Source: Streptomyces sp. CC208A (GTDB lineage Bacteria > Actinomycetota > Actinomycetes > Streptomycetales > Streptomycetaceae). From it: a stretch of 64,000 bases of DNA. The position numbers were made by a program, and so were the translations under genes. The stretch covers positions 372,001-436,000 of the forward strand of contig NZ_JASCXN010000001.1 of NCBI RefSeq assembly GCF_030010625.1, given 5' to 3'. The notes beneath the pieces are model-generated. The model saw only the letters and a list, made by a program, of their open reading frames with translations, had not been told where the DNA came from and searched no databases. Positions 16,154 through 25,567 of this stretch are shown here, one piece after another. Positions within the stretch are counted from its first letter, which is position 1. Each line of letters starts with the position of its first letter.

Positions 16154-19100
16154 TCAGGACTCGGCACGCTCACTGATCGCGTCGGCGGCGGCGCCGAGCA
16201 GGGCGGCGGCCTCTTCGTGGGAGAGGCCGTCGCCCTCGGCGTACGCGGCGGCGAACGCGGCCTCGCCGAGGGCCGCCCTGGTCAGCTCCGTCGCCCGCTC
16301 CAGGTTCTCCCGCTCCACCGTCGGCTGCCGGTGCCCTGCCGGGACCAGGCCCTGCCGTGCCCCCAGGAGCACGGCCGCCGTCCGCGCCCCGGGGCCGCCG
16401 AGGCCGGCGAGCGCCCAGGCCGCGACGACCAGGTGGACGGGCGGCATCTGCGGGGCCACCGTCATCGACAGGGCGCCCAGCGACCGCTCGTACGCCTCGG
16501 CGGTGTGGCGGAGCGCGGAGGCGTACCGGCCTTCCAGGGCGTCGATCCAGCCCAGGCTGCCGAGGGTGAAGCCGCCGAAGAGGGAGAGGGTCTCGTTGCC
16601 GAACTCCCCCAGGAGGGTGGTCAGATGCTCGCGGGCCTCCTCGGTGCGGCCCGTGCGGCCGAGCGTCATGGCGAGGAAGAGCCGGGCGCCGGCCTGCGGT
16701 TCGTGACCGGGGGCGTGCCCGCCGTCCAGGATCTCCCGGAGGATCGCCTCGCCCTCCTCGGTCCTGCCGGTCTCGACCAGGATGTCGGCGTACCGGGCGC
16801 GCAGCAGGGCCCGCTGCGAGGGGGCGCCGATCTTCTCCGCGTGACCGATGGCGGCGGCGAAGTCGGCGGCGGCCTCGTCGAAGGCGAGCAGCCGCTCGTG
16901 GGCCTCGGCGCGGGAGGACAGGGCCTCGGCCGCGCCCCAGGAGTCCCCGAGCCGTTCGAAGATCTCCAGGCTCTCGTCGGCGTCGGCGATGGCCCGCTCC
17001 GCCCAGTCGCCCCGGTTGGCCAGCATGTTGGCGCGCATCTGGAGGACGTGGGCGAGCTCCCAGGCGTAGCCGTGGTCGCGGCAGGCCTGGACGGTGGTGT
17101 CGAGGAGTTCGTGCAGCCGGTCGGGCTCGCCGATGAGGATGGTGACGAAGACCGCGAAGGAACCGGGGAGCCGGCAGGTCTGGGGCAGCCCGGGCGGGTA
17201 GACGGCGGCGATCTCGCGGAGCCGGGCGGTGCCCTCGGGGGTGGTCCAGCGGGCGGTCTCGTGGTCCATGTTGAGGAGTTCGACGAGGCGGACGCCCCGC
17301 CGGGCCTCCCAGCGCTGCTCCTCGGAGAGCGGCGGCGGGGCGGCCGTGCACGGCTCGTGGAGCGGTGCGACGGGCGCGGCGGGCGGCGTGAACGGGTCGG
17401 GGCCGAGCCCGGCGGCGGCCTGCGCCGCGTGCAGGGCGTCGGAGCGCAGGTCGCGCAGCTGCCAGTACCAGAACAGGGCGTGGACGAGGAGCAGGGCCTC
17501 GTCCTCGTCGCGGGCGGCGACGGCCCGGGCGAGCGCGGTGCGGAGGTTGCCGTGCTCGGCGTCGAAGCGGGCCAGGGCGGCGCGCTGCCCCGGGCCGCGC
17601 AGACCGGGGTCGGTACGGCGGGCGAGCTCGCGGTAGTACGTGAGGTGGGCCCGCTCGGCGGCGGCCCGCTCCCCGGCCTCGTCCAGCCGTTCCGCCGCGT
17701 ACTCGGCGACGGTCTCCAGGAGCCGGAACCGCATCCCGTCCTCCTCCGGCACCGCCACCACCAGCGACTTGTCGACCAGGGCGCCGAGCGCGTCCAGGAC
17801 GTCGGCCCCCTCGGGTCCCGCGCAGACGGCCTCGGCCGCCTCCAGGTCGCAGCCGCCGGTGAAGACGGCGAGCCGCCGCAGCACCGCCCGCTCCGGCCCG
17901 TCGAGCAGGTCCCACGACCAGTCGACGACCGCCCGCAGGGTCTGCTGGCGGGGCAGCACCGTCCGTGCTCCCGAGGTCAGCAGCCGGAACCGGTCGTCGA
18001 GCCGGTCCGCGATCTGCCGCGGCGACAGCATCCGCAGCCGCGCCGCCGCCAGTTCGATCGCCAGCGGCAGCCCGTCGAGGCGCCGCACGATCTCCCGCGC
18101 CGCCTCCGGGTCCCGCGCCACGTCGAAGCCGGGGCGGGCCGCCGCGCCGCGCTCGGCGAGCAGCCGCAGCGCCGTCGCCTCCGGCAGCGGGCCCAGCGGC
18201 CGCAGCCGCTCCCCCGGCACGCCCAGCGGCTCCCGGCTCGTCGCGAGGACCCGTACCCCCGGACACCGGGCGAGGAGCGTCTCCGCGAGCCGCGCCGCCG
18301 CGTCCACGACGTGCTCGCAGTTGTCCAGGAGCAGCAGCATCCGCCGTCCCGCGCAGTGCTCCACGAGCCGGGACGACGGGTCGCCGCCGACGCGCAGTTC
18401 CTCGGCGCCCGCGCCACGCAGCACGGTCTCGCGGGCGCCGAGGGCGGTGAGGACGGCCTCGGGTACGGCCTCCGGGTCGCGGACGGGGGCGAGTTCGGCG
18501 ACCCACACCCCGTCGGGCCAGGCTCCCGCGGCCCGTTCGGCCGCCTCCTGGGAGAGCCGGGTCTTGCCGGCGCCGCCGGGTCCGAGGAGGGTCACCAGAC
18601 GGGCGCCGGCCAGGTCCTGCCGCAGGGCGGCGATCTCCTCGTCGCGCCCGACGAAGGAGGTGAGCCGGGCCCGCAGATTGCCGGGAGCGGGTGCGGGAGT
18701 GGGTACGGGAGCGGGTACGGGAGCGGGCTCCGCGACCGGGACGAGCAGGCGCTCGTGGAGGGCGCGCAGCTCGGGGCCCGGGTCGGCGCCCAGCCGCTCG
18801 GCGAGGGTCCCGCGCACCTCCTCGTACGCGGCCAGGGCCTCGGCGGGACGCCCTGAGTCGCGCAGGGCGCGGATCCGCAGGGCCTGGAGGGGTTCGTCGA
18901 GCGGCCGGTCGGCGCAGAGGGCGGTGAGCTCGGGGAGGACGTCGGCGGCCCGGCCGAGGGCGAGCGCCGCGCCGAGGCGGGCGCGGCGGGCGTCCAGGCG
19001 GCGGGCCTCCCAGCGGGCGGCCTCGGCGTGCCGGTCGGGCAGGTCGGCGAGGACGGGCCCGGACCACAGCGCGAGGGCCTCGTCGAGGAGCGCGGCGGCC

Positions 19101-19456
19101 TTCCCGGGGTCGCCGGCGGCGAGCGCGGCGGAGCCCTCGGCGGCGAGCCGCTCGAAGCGGAACAGGTCGACGTCCTCGCGGGCGGCCTCGAGCAGGTAAC
19201 CGCCCCCGGTGGAGCGCACCCGCTCCCGGCCGAGCGCCTTCCGCAACCGCCCGACCAGCGCCTGCAGGGCGGCGACGGCGTCGGCGGGCGGCTCGTCGCC
19301 GTACCAGACCTCGTCGACGAGCGCGGTCACGGGCAGCGCCCTGCCCGGCCGCAGGGCGAGCACGGTGAGCAGCGCACGGACGCGGGGGCCGCCGACGGAC
19401 GGCCCGGTGCCGTCCGCCGCCGTCACGCGGGTCGGGCCGAGGAGGTGGTAGCGCAC
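16154..19456 (-). CDS. AfsR/SARP-type large regulator (winged helix - BTAD - NB-ARC - TPR)
   Basis: An 1100-residue protein. Residues 1-~90 are an OmpR-like winged helix (VRYHLLGPTRV...LPVTALVDEVWYGDEPP...ALVGRLRKALG). Residues ~95-240 are the bacterial transcriptional activator domain. A Pro/Val-rich linker (APVPAPVPTPAPAPG) follows, then an NB-ARC-type ATPase with Walker A LLGPGGAGKTRL near 290, Walker B MLLLLDNCEH near 375 and TSREPLGVPGE. The C-terminal ~500 residues are TPR-like helices. GTG 19456 is preferred over upstream frame-open positions because the domain begins there. Such proteins activate secondary-metabolite or morphogenesis genes; no biosynthetic cluster is adjacent, so its target is unknown. 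Confidence 0.9.
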   Translation of the reverse strand: MRYHLLGPTRVTAADGTGPSVGGPRVRALLTVLALRPGRALPVTALVDEVWYGDEPPADAVAALQALVGRLRKALGRERVRSTGGGYLLEAAREDVDLFRFERLAAEGSAALAAGDPGKAAALLDEALALWSGPVLADLPDRHAEAARWEARRLDARRARLGAALALGRAADVLPELTALCADRPLDEPLQALRIRALRDSGRPAEALAAYEEVRGTLAERLGADPGPELRALHERLLVPVAEPAPVPAPVPTPAPAPGNLRARLTSFVGRDEEIAALRQDLAGARLVTLLGPGGAGKTRLSQEAAERAAGAWPDGVWVAELAPVRDPEAVPEAVLTALGARETVLRGAGAEELRVGGDPSSRLVEHCAGRRMLLLLDNCEHVVDAAARLAETLLARCPGVRVLATSREPLGVPGERLRPLGPLPEATALRLLAERGAAARPGFDVARDPEAAREIVRRLDGLPLAIELAAARLRMLSPRQIADRLDDRFRLLTSGARTVLPRQQTLRAVVDWSWDLLDGPERAVLRRLAVFTGGCDLEAAEAVCAGPEGADVLDALGALVDKSLVVAVPEEDGMRFRLLETVAEYAAERLDEAGERAAAERAHLTYYRELARRTDPGLRGPGQRAALARFDAEHGNLRTALARAVAARDEDEALLLVHALFWYWQLRDLRSDALHAAQAAAGLGPDPFTPPAAPVAPLHEPCTAAPPPLSEEQRWEARRGVRLVELLNMDHETARWTTPEGTARLREIAAVYPPGLPQTCRLPGSFAVFVTILIGEPDRLHELLDTTVQACRDHGYAWELAHVLQMRANMLANRGDWAERAIADADESLEIFERLGDSWGAAEALSSRAEAHERLLAFDEAAADFAAAIGHAEKIGAPSQRALLRARYADILVETGRTEEGEAILREILDGGHAPGHEPQAGARLFLAMTLGRTGRTEEAREHLTTLLGEFGNETLSLFGGFTLGSLGWIDALEGRYASALRHTAEAYERSLGALSMTVAPQMPPVHLVVAAWALAGLGGPGARTAAVLLGARQGLVPAGHRQPTVERENLERATELTRAALGEAAFAAAYAEGDGLSHEEAAALLGAAADAISERAES

Positions 19457-19581
19457 GCCCCCATTCTCCGCGAGCGCCCGGCGGGCGCGGGGAGGCGGGG
19501 GAACCCGGCGGCGGGACGGTACGTTCTCCCGCACGAGACCCGCTCACCGGTCGTGCGGGCACGTCCCCGGGGGAGTCCGTG

Positions 19582-20366
19582 ATGAGTTCGGCCGCCGTCC
19601 GCCGCCAGGAGCGCCGGATCAGTCCCGTCTTCCTGGGGGTGCTCGCCGTCATGGCGGTCGCCGGCTGGGCGGTGTGGACGGACTTCGCCGCCCTGCCCGG
19701 GGTGGCGGTCTTCCTCTTCGTCACCTCGGCGTGGATCGTCTCGCTCTGTCTGCACGAGTACGCGCACGCCCGCACGGCGGGGACATCACGGTGGGCGCCA
19801 AGGGCTATCTGAGCCTGAACCCGTTCGCGTACACCCACGCCGTCCTGAGCGTGGTCCTGCCGGTGCTCTTCGTGATCATGGGCGGGATCGGTCTGCCGGG
19901 CGGCGCCGTCTTCATCGAGCGGGGCCGGATCCGGGGCCGCTGGAAGCACAGTCTGATCTCGGCGGCGGGCCCGCTGGCGAACGTGCTGTTCGCGGTGGTG
20001 TGCACGGCCCCGTTCTGGCTGGGCGCGCTCGACGGGGTGCCGGCCGCCTTCCGGTACGCGCTGGCGTTCCTGGCGTTCCTCCAGGTGACGGCCGCGCTGC
20101 TCAACCTGCTGCCGGTGCCGGGGCTCGACGGCTACGGGATCGCGGAGCCCTGGCTGTCGTACCGGGTGAAGAGACAGGTCGAGCCGTTCGCGCCGTACGG
20201 CTTCTTCGTCGTGATCGCCCTGCTGTTCGTGCCGGTCGTCAACGGCGCCTTCTTCGACACGGTCGACGCCCTGATGGGCTCCCTGGGCGTCGACGAGCTG
20301 ACCCGTCACTGCGGCTCGGCGCTCTTCCGCTTCTGGGAGGGCACGCCGGAGTACTGCCCCCTTTAG
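19582..20366 (+). pseudogene. M50-type (site-2 protease-like) membrane metalloprotease, frameshifted
   Basis: The first frame (start 19582, GGGAG upstream) encodes VFLGVLAVMAVAGWAVW and the zinc motif CLHEYAHAR (HExxH), then leaves the family at about 19775. The correct continuation, GGDITVGAKGYLSLNPFAYTH...GRIRGRWKHSLISAAGPLANVLFA...LNLLPVPGLDGYGIAEPWL (with the third-ligand NxxPxPxxDG-type motif), is in another frame and ends at 20366. Restoring a second copy of a GCACGGC-like unit would rebuild HARTALHGGDI, so a 10-nt slippage deletion is a reasonable explanation. As it stands, no full protease can be made. Confidence 0.82.
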
Positions 20367-20548
20367 ACCGAGGCGGCCGTCTCCTTCTCGGCCTTGGCGC
20401 GGCGGACGTAGTACCAGGCCATGTTGGAGGAGAGGCCGGCGAGGAGGACCCAGACGACGCCGATGAAACTGCCGTTGACGAAGGAGATCACGGCGGCGGC
20501 GACGGCCAGGGCGCAGACCGCGAGGGCGTAGAGGGCGAGACGGGGCAT
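20363..20548 (-). CDS. small two-helix membrane protein
   Basis: A 61-residue protein with two hydrophobic segments (LALYALAVCALAVAAAVISFV, FIGVVWVLLAGLSSNMAWYYV) and a charged tail RRAKAEKETAASV. GGAG lies 8 nt before the ATG. Its stop codon overlaps the stop of the convergent protease pseudogene on the other strand. Short membrane proteins of this kind are common in Streptomyces; no function is known. Confidence 0.75.
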   Translation of the reverse strand: MPRLALYALAVCALAVAAAVISFVNGSFIGVVWVLLAGLSSNMAWYYVRRAKAEKETAASV

Positions 20549-20687
20549 GGGGGTCGGCTCCTGTCGGGTACGGCCGGGTACGGCTTTGACGGTGCCCGAC
20601 CAGTGTCCCCCATGCCCCGAAGCGTCCGTTCTCCGGCTCCGCTTCCCGGCTCCGCTCCCCGGGCTGTTCCCGGTGCGGCGGGGGCGG

Positions 20688-21422
20688 TCAGAGGTCGGTG
20701 ATCCGCAGGCCCGCGTGGGCCTTGTAGCGGCGGTTCACCGAGATCAGGTTGGCGACCAGCGACTCGACCTGGTGGGCGTTGCGCAGCCGGCCCGCGAAGA
20801 CGCCGCGCATGCCGGGGATGCGGCCGGCCAGCGCCTGGACGGTCTCGACGTCGGCGCGCTCCTCGCCGAGGACCATCACGTCGGTGTCGATCTCGGCGAT
20901 CGAGGCGTCCTGGAGGAGGACGGCGGACAGGTGGTGGAAGGCGGCGGTGACCCGGGAGTCCGGGAGCAGCGCGGCGGCCTGCTCGGCGGCGGAGCCCTCC
21001 TCGGGCTTGAGGGCGTAGGCGCCCTTCTTGTCGAAGCCGAGCGGGTTGACGCAGTCCACGACGAGCTTGCCGGTCAGCTCCTCGCGCAGGGACTCCAGCG
21101 TCTTGGCGTGGCCCTCCCACGGGACGGCGACGATGACGATGTCGCTGCGGCGGGCGCACTCCGCGTTGTCGGCGCCCTGGACGCCGTGGCCGATCCCGGC
21201 GGCGACGGCCTCGGCGCGGTCGGCGGCGCGGGAGCCGATGATCACCTGCTGGCCGGCGGCGGCGAACCGGTACGCGAGGCCCCGGCCCTGGTCGCCGGTG
21301 CCGCCGAGGACGCCGACGACGAGACCGGAGACGTCGGGGAGGTCCCAGGGGTCCTTGGGGGCCTGCTTCGGGGCGTTCTGCCGCGGGGCGTCCTGCTGCG
21401 GAGGAGGGGTCGAGGAAGTCAT
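20688..21422 (-). CDS. fno: NADPH-dependent F420 reductase (F420H2:NADP+ oxidoreductase)
   Basis: A 244-residue protein with a Pro/Gln-rich N-terminal extension (about 30 residues), then the NADP-binding Rossmann motif VVGVLGGTGDQGRGLAYRFAAAG with GSRA for the 2'-phosphate. The family motifs VIVAVPWEGH, KLVVDCVNPLGF, VTAAFHHLSAVLL and MRGVFAGRLRNAHQVESLVANLI match Fno/NpdG. It moves hydride between NADPH and cofactor F420 in the cytoplasm, supplying F420H2-dependent reductases. It is read alone, divergent from the next gene. Confidence 0.92.
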   Translation of the reverse strand: MTSSTPPPQQDAPRQNAPKQAPKDPWDLPDVSGLVVGVLGGTGDQGRGLAYRFAAAGQQVIIGSRAADRAEAVAAGIGHGVQGADNAECARRSDIVIVAVPWEGHAKTLESLREELTGKLVVDCVNPLGFDKKGAYALKPEEGSAAEQAAALLPDSRVTAAFHHLSAVLLQDASIAEIDTDVMVLGEERADVETVQALAGRIPGMRGVFAGRLRNAHQVESLVANLISVNRRYKAHAGLRITDL

Positions 21423-21515
21423 GGCCCGACCCTACCCACCGGTTCGTTCCCCGTTCGGGTGGTTCGGCGACGATCGCCCCGCGCGGGGGCGGTGGCCGGG
21501 GCATCATGCGGCGCC

Positions 21516-22115
21516 ATGGATGCCGTACGGGTCGCGTTGCTGCGGGAAGTGCTCGCCGGGACGGAGTGGCCGGGGGCCGCCCGCCGCTTCGCCGGGGCGC
21601 TGCGGGCGTCGGTGGTGCCGGCGCGGGGCGGACTGCTGCTCGTCGGCACGGAGGCGTACGAGCCCTGGCACCTCGCGGCGCACCTGGTGGACGAGGCGGC
21701 CTGGTCGGGGCTGCCGGAGCTGGCACCGGTGCTCGTCCGGCACCGGGCGCGGCCCGGGGACCCCCCGCACCTGGCCGTCGGCCTCGGTCGGCTCGAAGCG
21801 GCGGGCCGGGGGGCGACGCTTCTCGTGGTGGCGCCGGAGCGGCCGGAGGCGGGCCTGCTCCAGCGGGTGCACGACGCGCGCCGGGCGGGGGCGACGGTGC
21901 TGTCCCTGGACGGCGGCGATCCGGAGGTCCGGGGCCTGGCCCATGAGGCGCTCACGGTCGTGGAGGGCGCGGAGGTGGGCCTGGACACGGTGCAGCACCT
22001 GGTCAGCGCGGCGGCCGGCGAGAACAGCCTGCCGGGCCCGCGGGGCCGCCGGTTCCGGGACCGTCTCTCCTCCCTGGCAGACCGTCTGACGTCCCCGCCG
22101 CCGGCCCGCTGGTAG
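21516..22115 (+). CDS. conserved hypothetical protein
   Basis: A 199-residue protein (MDAVRVALLREVLAGTEWPGAARRFAGAL...). The predicted pattern is alternating alpha/beta (GGLLLVGTEAYEPWHLAAHLVDEAAW; ATLLVVAPERPEAGLLQRVHDARRAGATVLSLDGG; ALTVVEGAEVGLDTVQHLVSAAAGE), reminiscent of a sugar-isomerase-like or Rossmann sandwich domain, with a basic C-terminus. ATG 21516 fits the coding start; the frame is open further upstream but has no family-like content. No catalytic motif is recognised. Confidence 0.7.
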   Translation: MDAVRVALLREVLAGTEWPGAARRFAGALRASVVPARGGLLLVGTEAYEPWHLAAHLVDEAAWSGLPELAPVLVRHRARPGDPPHLAVGLGRLEAAGRGATLLVVAPERPEAGLLQRVHDARRAGATVLSLDGGDPEVRGLAHEALTVVEGAEVGLDTVQHLVSAAAGENSLPGPRGRRFRDRLSSLADRLTSPPPARW

Positions 22116-22175
22116 GAGCCGTACGGCTTTTAATTCGGTTGCCCGGGGCGGTCCGCCTCCGGAGCATGGCCCCTC

Positions 22176-23527
22176 GTGGCTCCCTCCCGTCCGACCCGAC
22201 TTCGTGCCCGGCTCGCCGCCGTGCTTCCGGACACCGCGCCGTGGCGTTCCTCCCGTGACTTCCGGTTGCTGTGGGGGCAGGGGCTCGTCACGTACTTCGC
22301 CAGTGCCATGGCGATGGTCGCGCTGCCGCTGCAGATCAAGGAGCTGACGGACTCGCCGCTCGCCGTGGGGGCGATGGGCGCCGTGGAGCTGGTGCCGCTG
22401 GTGGTCTTCGGGCTGTACGGCGGGGCGCTGGCGGACGCGGTGGACCGGCGGCGGGTGATCGTGGCGACGGAGGCGGGCCTCGGCCTCCTCGCCCTGCTGC
22501 TGCTCGGGAACGCGCTGCTGGCGGAGCCGCTGCTGTGGCCGCTGTACGTGGTCGCGGCGGGCGTCTCCGCGCTGGCCGGGCTCCAGCGGCCGGCCCTGGA
22601 CTCGCTGCTCGCCCGGATCGTGCCGCACGAGGAGCAGACGGCGGCGGCCGCGCTGAACTCGCTGCGCTGGCAGATCGGGGCGATCGCGGGCCCCTCGCTC
22701 GCGGGCGTGGTGGTGGCCTACGCGGGCCACGCCCCGGCGTACGCGGTGACGCTGGCCGGGTTCGCGGTCTCGGTGCTGATGTGCCGGCGGCTGAGCCCCG
22801 CGCCGCCCGCGCACGACGCCGACAAGCCGTCGCTGCGGTCGATCGCGGAGGGCGCGCGGTACGCCTCGTCGCGGCCGGTGCTGCTCGGCACGTACGCGAT
22901 CGACCTGGCGGCGATGGTCTTCGCCTTCCCTAACGCGGTCTTCCCGTTCCTCGCGGACGAGCTGGACGCCCCGTGGTCGCTCGGCCTGGGGGCACCTCCC
23001 ACGCCTTTAAGGCAGTGGGGGAGTACGCGGCGGGCTCGGTCGGCTCCCTGGTGCTGGGGCTGACCAGTGGCTGGACGTCGGGGGTCCGGCGGCACGGGCT
23101 GCTCGTGGCCGGCGGCGCGGCGGGCTGGGGCCTGGCGATCGCGGGCGCGGGCTGGTTCGGGAACGTGTGGTGGGTGCTGCTCTGCCTGGCGCTCGCGGGC
23201 GCCGGCGACATGCTGAGCGGACTCGGGCGCTCCACGATCTGGAACCAGACGATCCCGGAGGAGCTGCGCGGCCGTCTCGCGGGCATCGAGGTGCTGTCGT
23301 ACAGCGTGGGTCCGCAGCTCGGCCAGGTGCGGGCGGGCGTGATGGCGGGCTGGACCGGCACCCGCGCGGCCGTGTGGGCGGGCGGGGTGGCCTGCGTCGC
23401 CTCGGTGGGCCTGCTGTGCCTGGCGCTGCCGAAGCTGGTCCGGTACGACTCCGCCACGGACGAGGACGCGCTGCGCCGCAAGGAGCAGCAGGCCCGGCAG
23501 GAGGGAACGACGGCCGGGACCGCGTGA
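22176..23527 (+). pseudogene. MFS transporter (enterobactin exporter/tetracycline type) interrupted by a short palindromic repeat
   Basis: The first frame (GTG 22176) encodes the N-terminal six helices and the start of the second half, including LYGGALADAVDRRRVI and LQRPALDSLLARIVPHEEQ, up to DELDAPWSLGL at 22988. The remaining helices (YAAGSVGSLVLGLTSGWTSG...GRSTIWNQTIPEELRGRLAGIEVLSYSVGP) continue in another frame from 23024 to 23527. Between them is a 35-nt palindromic element (22988-23022) that replaces about one codon and shifts the frame by +2. Without it the protein would be an about 440-residue transporter. Confidence 0.85.
22988..23022. repeat. REP-like palindromic element inserted in the MFS gene
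   Basis: The sequence begins GGGGGCACCTCCCACGCC, has a central GCCTT-T-AAGGC palindrome and ends GTGGGGGA. The CTCCCAC and GTGGGGGAG arms flank the core, so it can fold as a hairpin. This GGGGGCACCTCCCA...GGGGGAG pattern is familiar to me from dispersed short repeats in Streptomyces genomes. Its position exactly at the frame break of the transporter supports insertion. Confidence 0.7.
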
Positions 23528-23557
23528 CGCGGGCGCCGGCCGTCCACCGGAGAGGCG

Positions 23558-23788
23558 CTACTCCCGGCCCTCCTCCGGCGGGGGCGCGTCGTGCCAGCGC
23601 GGGTCGGTCTCCCACTCCAGGTTGCGCTCGCGGGCGGTCTCCATGGCGTGGGACGCCTCCTCACGGCTGGCGTAGGGGCCGAACCGGTTCTTCGCCGGAC
23701 ATTCGGGCCCTTCCTCGACCTTCTTGTGCTCCAGGCAGTAGTACCACTCGCCCGGCTTTCCGGCCGTGCGCTTCTTGAACAGGGCCAT
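23558..23788 (-). CDS. small conserved Streptomyces protein
   Basis: A 76-residue protein: [21 protein letters not shown], then [38 protein letters not shown]. The [17 protein letters not shown] segment resembles the strand-helix motif of SPOR-like repeats, and the two Cys (CLEHKK...ECP) are conserved in my memory of homologues. The acidic, Pro-rich tail is probably disordered. It is divergent from map. No function is established. Confidence 0.8.
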   Translation of the reverse strand: MALFKKRTAGKPGEWYYCLEHKKVEEGPECPAKNRFGPYASREEASHAMETARERNLEWETDPRWHDAPPPEEGRE

Positions 23789-23849
23789 GGTCGTCGGCTC
23801 CTTCCTTCGGGACCATGCTGCCCCAGACGCGGTCGTTAGACTCGCTGGC

Positions 23850-24707
23850 ATGTCTGGCCAGTCGCTTCTCGTTCCGGGGGAGCTCTCCCCCACCCGCTCC
23901 GTCCCGGGCTCGATCCGCCGTCCCGAGTACGTCGGAAAGCCCGCCCCCACCCCGTACACGGGGCCCGAGGTGCAGGATTCCGACACGATCGAACGGATGC
24001 GGATCGCCGGCCGCATCGCCGCGCAGGCGATGGAGGAGGCCGCCAAGCACATCGCCCCGGGCGTCACCACCGACGAGCTCGACCGGGTCGCGCACGAGTA
24101 CATGTGCGACCACGGCGCCTATCCGTCGACCCTGGGCTACCGGGGCTTCCCCAAATCGCTGTGCGCCTCGGTCAACGAGGTCATCTGCCACGGCATCCCG
24201 GACTCCACGGTGCTGCGCGACGGCGACATCGTGAACCTGGACGTCACGGCGTACATCGGCGGTGTCCACGGCGACAACAACGCCACCTATCTGTGCGGCG
24301 ACGTCGACGAGGAGTCGCGGCTGCTCGTGGAGCGCACCCGGGAGGCGCTGAACCGCGCGATCAAGGCGGTGAAGCCGGGCCGGCAGATCAACATCATCGG
24401 CCGGGTCATCGAGTCGTACGCCAAGCGCTTCGGCTACGGCGTGGTGCGGGACTTCACCGGGCACGGCATCAACTCGTCGTTCCACTCCGGTCTGATCGTG
24501 CCGCACTACGACTCGCCCCACCACACCACCGTCATCCAGCCCGGCATGACCTTCACGATCGAGCCGATGCTCACCCTCGGCACCCACGAGTACGACATGT
24601 GGGAGGACGGCTGGACCGTGGTGACGAAGGACCGCAAGCGGACCGCGCAGTTCGAGCACACCCTCGTGGTGACCGACACCGGGGCGGACATCCTCACGCT
24701 GCCCTGA
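23850..24707 (+). CDS. map: type I methionine aminopeptidase
   Basis: A 285-residue enzyme that removes initiator Met from nascent proteins. It has the pita-bread fold motifs with metal ligands: CHGIPD (His), [19 protein letters not shown] (two Asp), GHGINSSFH (His), TIEPML (Glu) and AQFEHTLVV (Glu). The ~40-residue N-terminal extension ([18 protein letters not shown]) is typical of the longer actinobacterial MetAP isoform and includes the PxxP-like SH3-binding segment. ATG 23850 fits homologue starts. Confidence 0.95.
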   Translation: MSGQSLLVPGELSPTRSVPGSIRRPEYVGKPAPTPYTGPEVQDSDTIERMRIAGRIAAQAMEEAAKHIAPGVTTDELDRVAHEYMCDHGAYPSTLGYRGFPKSLCASVNEVICHGIPDSTVLRDGDIVNLDVTAYIGGVHGDNNATYLCGDVDEESRLLVERTREALNRAIKAVKPGRQINIIGRVIESYAKRFGYGVVRDFTGHGINSSFHSGLIVPHYDSPHHTTVIQPGMTFTIEPMLTLGTHEYDMWEDGWTVVTKDRKRTAQFEHTLVVTDTGADILTLP

Positions 24708-24788
24708 AAGGCCGCCCGGACGTCGTCCCGGGCCCCGGACGTTGCCCCTGGCCCCGGACGGGGTACAGCTCCTTACCGACAGGTCGTC

Positions 24789-24843
24789 GGGAACCAGTTG
24801 ACTTAGGTAAGCCTAACTTGGCACGATCGAGTCGCTGGTTCCC
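24789..24843. promoter_or_regulatory. 9-bp inverted repeat bracketing the heme-oxygenase promoter
   Basis: GGGAACCAG (24789-24797) and CTGGTTCCC (24835-24843) are perfect inverted copies on either side of a TTGACT -35-like hexamer (24798-24803) and the iron box. It may be a second operator or allow a large stem-loop in which the regulatory box is the loop. Confidence 0.4.
24803..24821 (+). promoter_or_regulatory. iron box (DtxR/IdeR/DmdR-type operator)
   Basis: TTAGGTAAGCCTAACTTGG matches 14 of 19 positions of the consensus TTAGGTTAGGCTAACCTAA, with the left half-site nearly perfect. It overlaps the likely -35 region 48 nt upstream of the heme-oxygenase start, so Fe2+-DmdR repression when iron is sufficient is expected. 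Confidence 0.75.
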
Positions 24844-24868
24844 GCCCCATCGGCTCCGGAGGCACGCC

Positions 24869-25519
24869 TTGGACACGCCCTTCTCCACCCTCATCCGCAC
24901 GGCCTCGCACGAGCAGCACACGGAGGCGGAGACCTCGGCCTTCATGGGCGACCTGCTCGGCGGACGGCTCGGCGTGGCGGCGTACGCCCGCTACACGGAG
25001 CAGCTGTGGTTCGTGTACCGGGCCCTGGAGGAGAGCGCGGAGGCGCTGCGCGAGGACCCGGTCGCCGGACCGTTCATACAGCCCGAGCTGTTCCGCACGG
25101 CCGCCCTGGAGGCGGACCTCGCCCATCTGCGCGGCCCCGGCTGGCGCGCCGGGCTCTCCGCCCTGCCGGCCACGGAGGCGTACGCGGAGCGGGTCGCCGA
25201 GTGCGCCCGCGACTGGCCCGCCGGCTATGTCGCCCACCACTACACGCGCTACCTGGGCGATCTGTCGGGCGGTCAGATCATCCGCGACAAGGCCGAGCGG
25301 ACCTGGGGCTTCGCCCGCAAGGGCGACGGCGTGCGGTTCTACGTCTTCGACGCGATCGACAACCCGGCCGCGTTCAAGCGGGCCTACCGCGCGCTCCTCG
25401 ACGGGGTGAACGCGGACGACCTGGAGAAGCAGCGGATCGTCGACGAGTGCAGGCGGGCCTTCGCCTTCAACACGGCGGTCTTCCGCGAGCTGGGGAACGA
25501 GTTCCGGCTCAGCGCGTAG
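24869..25519 (+). CDS. heme oxygenase (biliverdin-producing)
   Basis: A 216-residue HO-1-type all-helical enzyme that opens heme to biliverdin, CO and Fe2+. The proximal His is in LIRTASHEQHTEAE near residue 14-17, and the distal helix has the Gly-rich kink YLGDLSGGQIIRDKAER. The TTG at 24869 is the start: GGAGG lies 7 nt upstream, and upstream codons do not resemble the family. An iron box overlaps the promoter, so it is probably induced by iron limitation to recover iron from heme. A second iron box 33 kb away controls a siderophore-binding lipoprotein. Confidence 0.92.
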   Translation: MDTPFSTLIRTASHEQHTEAETSAFMGDLLGGRLGVAAYARYTEQLWFVYRALEESAEALREDPVAGPFIQPELFRTAALEADLAHLRGPGWRAGLSALPATEAYAERVAECARDWPAGYVAHHYTRYLGDLSGGQIIRDKAERTWGFARKGDGVRFYVFDAIDNPAAFKRAYRALLDGVNADDLEKQRIVDECRRAFAFNTAVFRELGNEFRLSA

Positions 25520-25567
25520 AGGTCCGACACGCAGGTGCCCCTCGGCGCTCCAGCGCGCGGGGGCCCC

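Noticed and set aside
15815..18856. A 1013-codon plus-strand frame opposite the AfsR-like regulator
   Set aside because: The codon pattern is the mirror of the minus-strand gene, and the translation is low-complexity Gly/Ala/Arg without domains. The minus-strand protein has clear winged-helix, BTAD and NB-ARC motifs.
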